A stretch of 8,288 bases of DNA from NCBI GenBank assembly GCA_041744375.1, contig JBGTLA010000005.1, forward strand, positions 1 through 8,288, in the 5' to 3' direction. The DNA is from JBGTLA01 sp041744375. GTDB lineage: Bacteria; Actinomycetota; Acidimicrobiia; Spongiisociales; ZC4RG35. Shown here piece by piece: positions 6,058 to 8,288 of this stretch. The notes beneath the pieces are model-generated. The model ran no database searches. It saw nothing but the letters and a program-made list of their open reading frames with translations, and was not told the DNA's origin. Made by a program: the position numbers and the translations under genes. The stretch's first letter is position 1. Each line of letters begins with the position of its first letter.

Positions 6058-7908
6058 CTACCCAGCATCCACAAAGGGTTCCGGAGGCACACGTTCGGCC
6101 TGGCGGATCGCCCAGGCTGCGTTGATCAGTCCCACGTGACTGAACGCCTGTGGGTAGTTGCCGATCAAGGCGCCGGTCCCCAACTCGACTTCCTCTGAAA
6201 GGAGACCGAGGTCGCTGGAGAAGGAGACAGCCCGCTCGAATATCTGGCGCGCTCTCTCCAACCTTCCGCCGAGGGCATGGGCTTGAGCCAGCCAGAACGT
6301 GCACAGCAGAAAGCCCCCTTCCTCGCCCTCGAGACCGTCGGAGCTTCGGTAGCGCAGAAGCAATCCACACTCATCCAACAGTTCCGACTCGATCGCCTCG
6401 ATGGTGGAGATCACCCGGGGGTCGGAGGAAGGGAGGAACCCCACGATCGGGAGCACGAGTGCCGAGGCGTCGAGAGCCGTCGAGCCGAACGACTGGGTGA
6501 AGGCCCCAAGGGTTGAGTTCCAGCCTTGCGTCAAGATCGCCTGACGGATTTCTTCTCGGACTTGCTTCCACACCCCGGTCCGATCCTCAGCCTGCAGAAC
6601 GTCCGCCATGGCGACCGCCCTGTCCAACGCCACCCAACACATCAACTTCGAGTAGAGGTGATGGCGAGGCTCGTCGCGCATCTCCCAGATGCCTTGATCG
6701 GGCTCTTCCCAGACCGCACTTGCGAGGTCGGCCAGAGTGATCAGGAGCGCCCGCAGGGCTTCGTCGCTCCAGTCGATCTGGTCACGCAGTGTGTAGGCAG
6801 CCGCCAGCAGCTCGCCGTACACATCGTTTTGGCGCTGATCCCAGGCACCATTCCCAACCCGAACGGGTCGACTGTCGCGCCACCCTTCCAACCATGCCAG
6901 CTCCCGTTCGGTGAGGTCGCGCTCGCCCTCAATGCCGAACATGATCTGGACCTGGTCGCGGTGATGAACAGTACTGGCGGCTTTCGTGAGGAACCTCAGG
7001 AAATCTCGCTCTTCGTCCGGACAGGCCGCCACCCACAGGGCGTCGAGGGTGAAGCTGGCGTCACGCACCCACGCGTACCGGTAGTCCCAGTTGCGGACGC
7101 CACCGACTGTCTCGGGCAGCGAGGTGGTGGGAGCGGCGACGATGGCGCCGGTGGGAACATATGTCAGCGCTTGGAGCACTCGGCCGCTCAGGTTGACCGC
7201 CTCTGCGAAAGGGCCGTCATAGCGATGATGCACGGCCGCCCACGACCGCCATGCCTCGTTGGTGTCTTCGAGTTGAGCGACCACCTGCTCTGACGACAGC
7301 ACTGCCGGGCGAGGCTGCCAGCTCGATCGATACTCGACGGCGAAACCAACGCAGTCTCCGGCGTCGAGAACAACCGTCCCGGTGGCGCAGCCGTTGTCGA
7401 TGCTGAGAGTGACCGAGGTCGAGAGAACGCTGGTGACCGGCCCCCCGGCGGCCACCACCCCCCCATCGACGTGTTTCATGATGGGTATTGTCAAGCCGTA
7501 CTCGGGGCGCGGCACATAGTGGATCTCCAACTCAACCTGCCCGGAAACGCACGTCACCTTCCGGAGCAGCCGATGGGGCGAGTTCTTGCCGAGGTCGTGA
7601 CCTCTCGTTGCTTCCGCCATACCGAGAGCATCCATAGTGACGAGGACCCCGTGCTCGTTGCGGGTGACGGTCTCTACCGTCAGAGTGTCGTCCAGGTACC
7701 GTCGGTCGGTTTCGCCGCCGGCGACGGGGCCCAACGAGAAGTGTCCCGCCCCTGCGCCGAGGATCCGCCCGAAGAGGGAAGGGCTGTCGAAGCGCGGGAC
7801 GCACCACCAGTCGATGGAACCCTTCGAGGTCAACAACGCCGCCGAGTGGCAGTCCGAGAGGAGGGCGTATTCAGAGATGGGTGTGTCGCTCACGAGATGT
7901 GCCCCCAT
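6058..7908 (-). CDS. GH15-family glycoside hydrolase (glucoamylase or trehalase type)
   Basis: This 616-residue protein has the two-part layout usual for bacterial GH15 proteins: an N-terminal beta-rich domain beginning ISEYALLSDCHSAALLTSKG then SIDWWCVPRFDSPSLFGRIL (11-50), and an (alpha/alpha)6 catalytic barrel from about 235. Catalytic-domain landmarks are GGVRNWDYRYAWVRDASF (269-286), GIWEMRDEPRHHLYSKLMCW (406-425) with Glu409 as the likely general acid, and GLLSEEV...GNYPQAFSHVGLINAA (568-598) with Glu572 or Glu573 as the likely base. The family releases glucose from alpha-glucans or cleaves trehalose with inversion; sequence alone does not settle which, although actinobacterial proteins of this form include trehalases. 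No signal peptide is seen, so it acts in the cytoplasm. The ATG at 7908 has AGGGA almost touching it; a GTG five codons later, 8 bases after a G-rich run, is an equally good start. Upstream lies a strong hairpin region, downstream the coupled lipoprotein gene. Confidence 0.88.
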   Translation of the reverse strand: MGAHLVSDTPISEYALLSDCHSAALLTSKGSIDWWCVPRFDSPSLFGRILGAGAGHFSLGPVAGGETDRRYLDDTLTVETVTRNEHGVLVTMDALGMAEATRGHDLGKNSPHRLLRKVTCVSGQVELEIHYVPRPEYGLTIPIMKHVDGGVVAAGGPVTSVLSTSVTLSIDNGCATGTVVLDAGDCVGFAVEYRSSWQPRPAVLSSEQVVAQLEDTNEAWRSWAAVHHRYDGPFAEAVNLSGRVLQALTYVPTGAIVAAPTTSLPETVGGVRNWDYRYAWVRDASFTLDALWVAACPDEERDFLRFLTKAASTVHHRDQVQIMFGIEGERDLTERELAWLEGWRDSRPVRVGNGAWDQRQNDVYGELLAAAYTLRDQIDWSDEALRALLITLADLASAVWEEPDQGIWEMRDEPRHHLYSKLMCWVALDRAVAMADVLQAEDRTGVWKQVREEIRQAILTQGWNSTLGAFTQSFGSTALDASALVLPIVGFLPSSDPRVISTIEAIESELLDECGLLLRYRSSDGLEGEEGGFLLCTFWLAQAHALGGRLERARQIFERAVSFSSDLGLLSEEVELGTGALIGNYPQAFSHVGLINAAWAIRQAERVPPEPFVDAG

Positions 7909-7945
7909 TCCCTGGCGCCTCGGTCGTCGTCGGCTCGTTTCAGAG

Positions 7946-8029
7946 GACGGGCGGATAGACGGCCAGCCAAACCAGGGAGCGCCGTGGTAGAGAGGCTCCG
8001 GTTGCTGGAGCCGTCCCTATCCGCCCGTC
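7946..8029 (-). ncRNA. Candidate structured RNA leader before the GH15 gene
   Basis: A perfect 13-bp inverted repeat (GACGGGCGGATAG at 7946-7958, its complement at 8017-8029) encloses 58 bases. Read on the minus strand, the inside contains a 6-bp hairpin GGCTCC-AGCAACC-GGAGCC (7994-8012), a second possible hairpin ACCA...TGGT (about 7969-7986), and a four-pair ACGG/CCGT extension of the outer stem. This makes a closed multi-branch shape. It ends 37 bases before the GH15 start, so it would be in that gene's 5' leader, or act as a terminator for the gene at the right edge. It matches no riboswitch class I can name: the GCAACC loop recalls SAM-family riboswitches, but their other conserved parts are missing. 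Either strand could be transcribed; the minus strand is favoured by gene direction. Confidence 0.45.
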
Positions 8030-8096
8030 TCCTCAGGCTACCCACCAGCGCCTGGCTTTCGGAGCGTGCCGCCGTCACGAGTAGCCCAGTCGAAGG

Positions 8097-8288
8097 TCAG
8101 ATCGGGAGGGTAGGTGCAGCTCGAATGTCGAGCTCTGTCCCCACCAGATGGTTGAAATAGTTAGTGAGGATCGTCCGCACCACCTCGGCGTAGGCGTCGA
8201 GGAGCTCTTCGGCTGCCCACCCCGTCGCCAACGCCTTTTCCCATACCGAATCATCGACCCACCCCCGGTTGTCGGCAATCTGGCGGCT
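8097..8288 (-). CDS. Carboxymuconolactone decarboxylase-family protein, C-terminus (partial)
   Basis: The frame enters from the right edge and runs 63 residues to a TGA at 8097-8099: SRQIADNRGWVDDSVWEKAL, then ATGWAAEELLDAYAEVVRTI and LTNYFNHLVGTELDIRAAPT. The pattern 'GW-x-x-EEL-x-x-AYA-x-x-x-x-x-x-LTNYFNHLVGTELD-x-x-AAP' is typical of the C-terminal helices of the CMD/AhpD-like fold, seen in actinobacterial alkylhydroperoxidase-like proteins. The CxxC catalytic motif, if present, would lie outside the window, so whether it is a peroxidase-type or decarboxylase-type member is open. It lies on the same strand as GH15, 188 bases upstream, separated by the hairpin region. Confidence 0.68.
   Translation of the reverse strand, partial: SRQIADNRGWVDDSVWEKALATGWAAEELLDAYAEVVRTILTNYFNHLVGTELDIRAAPTLPI

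Noticed and set aside
6526..7293. Plus-strand frame of 255 residues inside the GH15 gene
   Set aside because: It is fully antisense to a well-supported GH15 coding region.
7946..8029. SAM-I or SAM-IV riboswitch
   Set aside because: Only a GCAACC loop is shared; the conserved GAUGAA-type segment, kink-turn and pseudoknot parts are not seen.
7471..8160. Plus-strand frame of 229 residues over the GH15 5' end and leader
   Set aside because: It is antisense to GH15, and its downstream part coincides with the hairpin region; no family signal.

Overview
The window looks like a high-GC actinobacterial chromosome. Codon third positions are mostly G or C, GTG and TTG starts are plausible, and there is an actinobacterial-style lipoprotein with a C-x3-RGW-x-YPDP motif. 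Acidimicrobiia is a possible home, but that is a guess from gene style only. There are no complete tRNA or rRNA genes, CRISPR arrays or insertion sequences.

Region 1 (1-446) holds the 5' end of a minus-strand gene resembling 2OG-Fe(II) oxygenase proteins. It is followed by a divergent plus-strand tRNA-Ala(TGC) that stops at its variable loop: the T arm and 3' acceptor strand are missing.

Region 2 (447 to about 3057) reads as a worn accessory segment joined to the broken tRNA. Next to the junction are a 9-bp direct repeat with 12-bp period and a 10-bp palindrome. Then comes a frameshifted, 5'-truncated FGGY-family carbohydrate kinase (about 607-1343) and a short scrap of a serine recombinase (about 1345-1426). 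The only intact gene here is a 320-residue protein ending in an Apea-like HEPN domain with an R-x4-H motif (1718-2680). About 370 bases without a supportable gene follow.

Region 3 (3058-4768) has two minus-strand genes, a stand-alone NAD(P)H-hydrate epimerase-like (YjeF_N) protein and then a CcdA/DsbD-type thiol-disulfide transporter. The 109-base gap between them carries a perfect 14-bp palindrome 41 bases before ccdA. A small plus-strand membrane protein (5008-5367) diverges from this pair; its true N-terminus is uncertain.

Region 4 (5412-8288) is a minus-strand series read from the right edge: the C-terminus of a carboxymuconolactone decarboxylase-like protein, a 188-base gap with a strong nested hairpin structure, a GH15 glucoamylase/trehalase-type hydrolase, and a lipoprotein starting 4 bases after the GH15 stop. 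GH15 enzymes of this form act on alpha-glucans or trehalose. The tightly linked lipoprotein is unknown, so an envelope partner role is only inferred.

The items most worth a second look are the structured leader before GH15, the HEPN gene preserved among gene ruins beside a broken tRNA, and the palindrome before ccdA.
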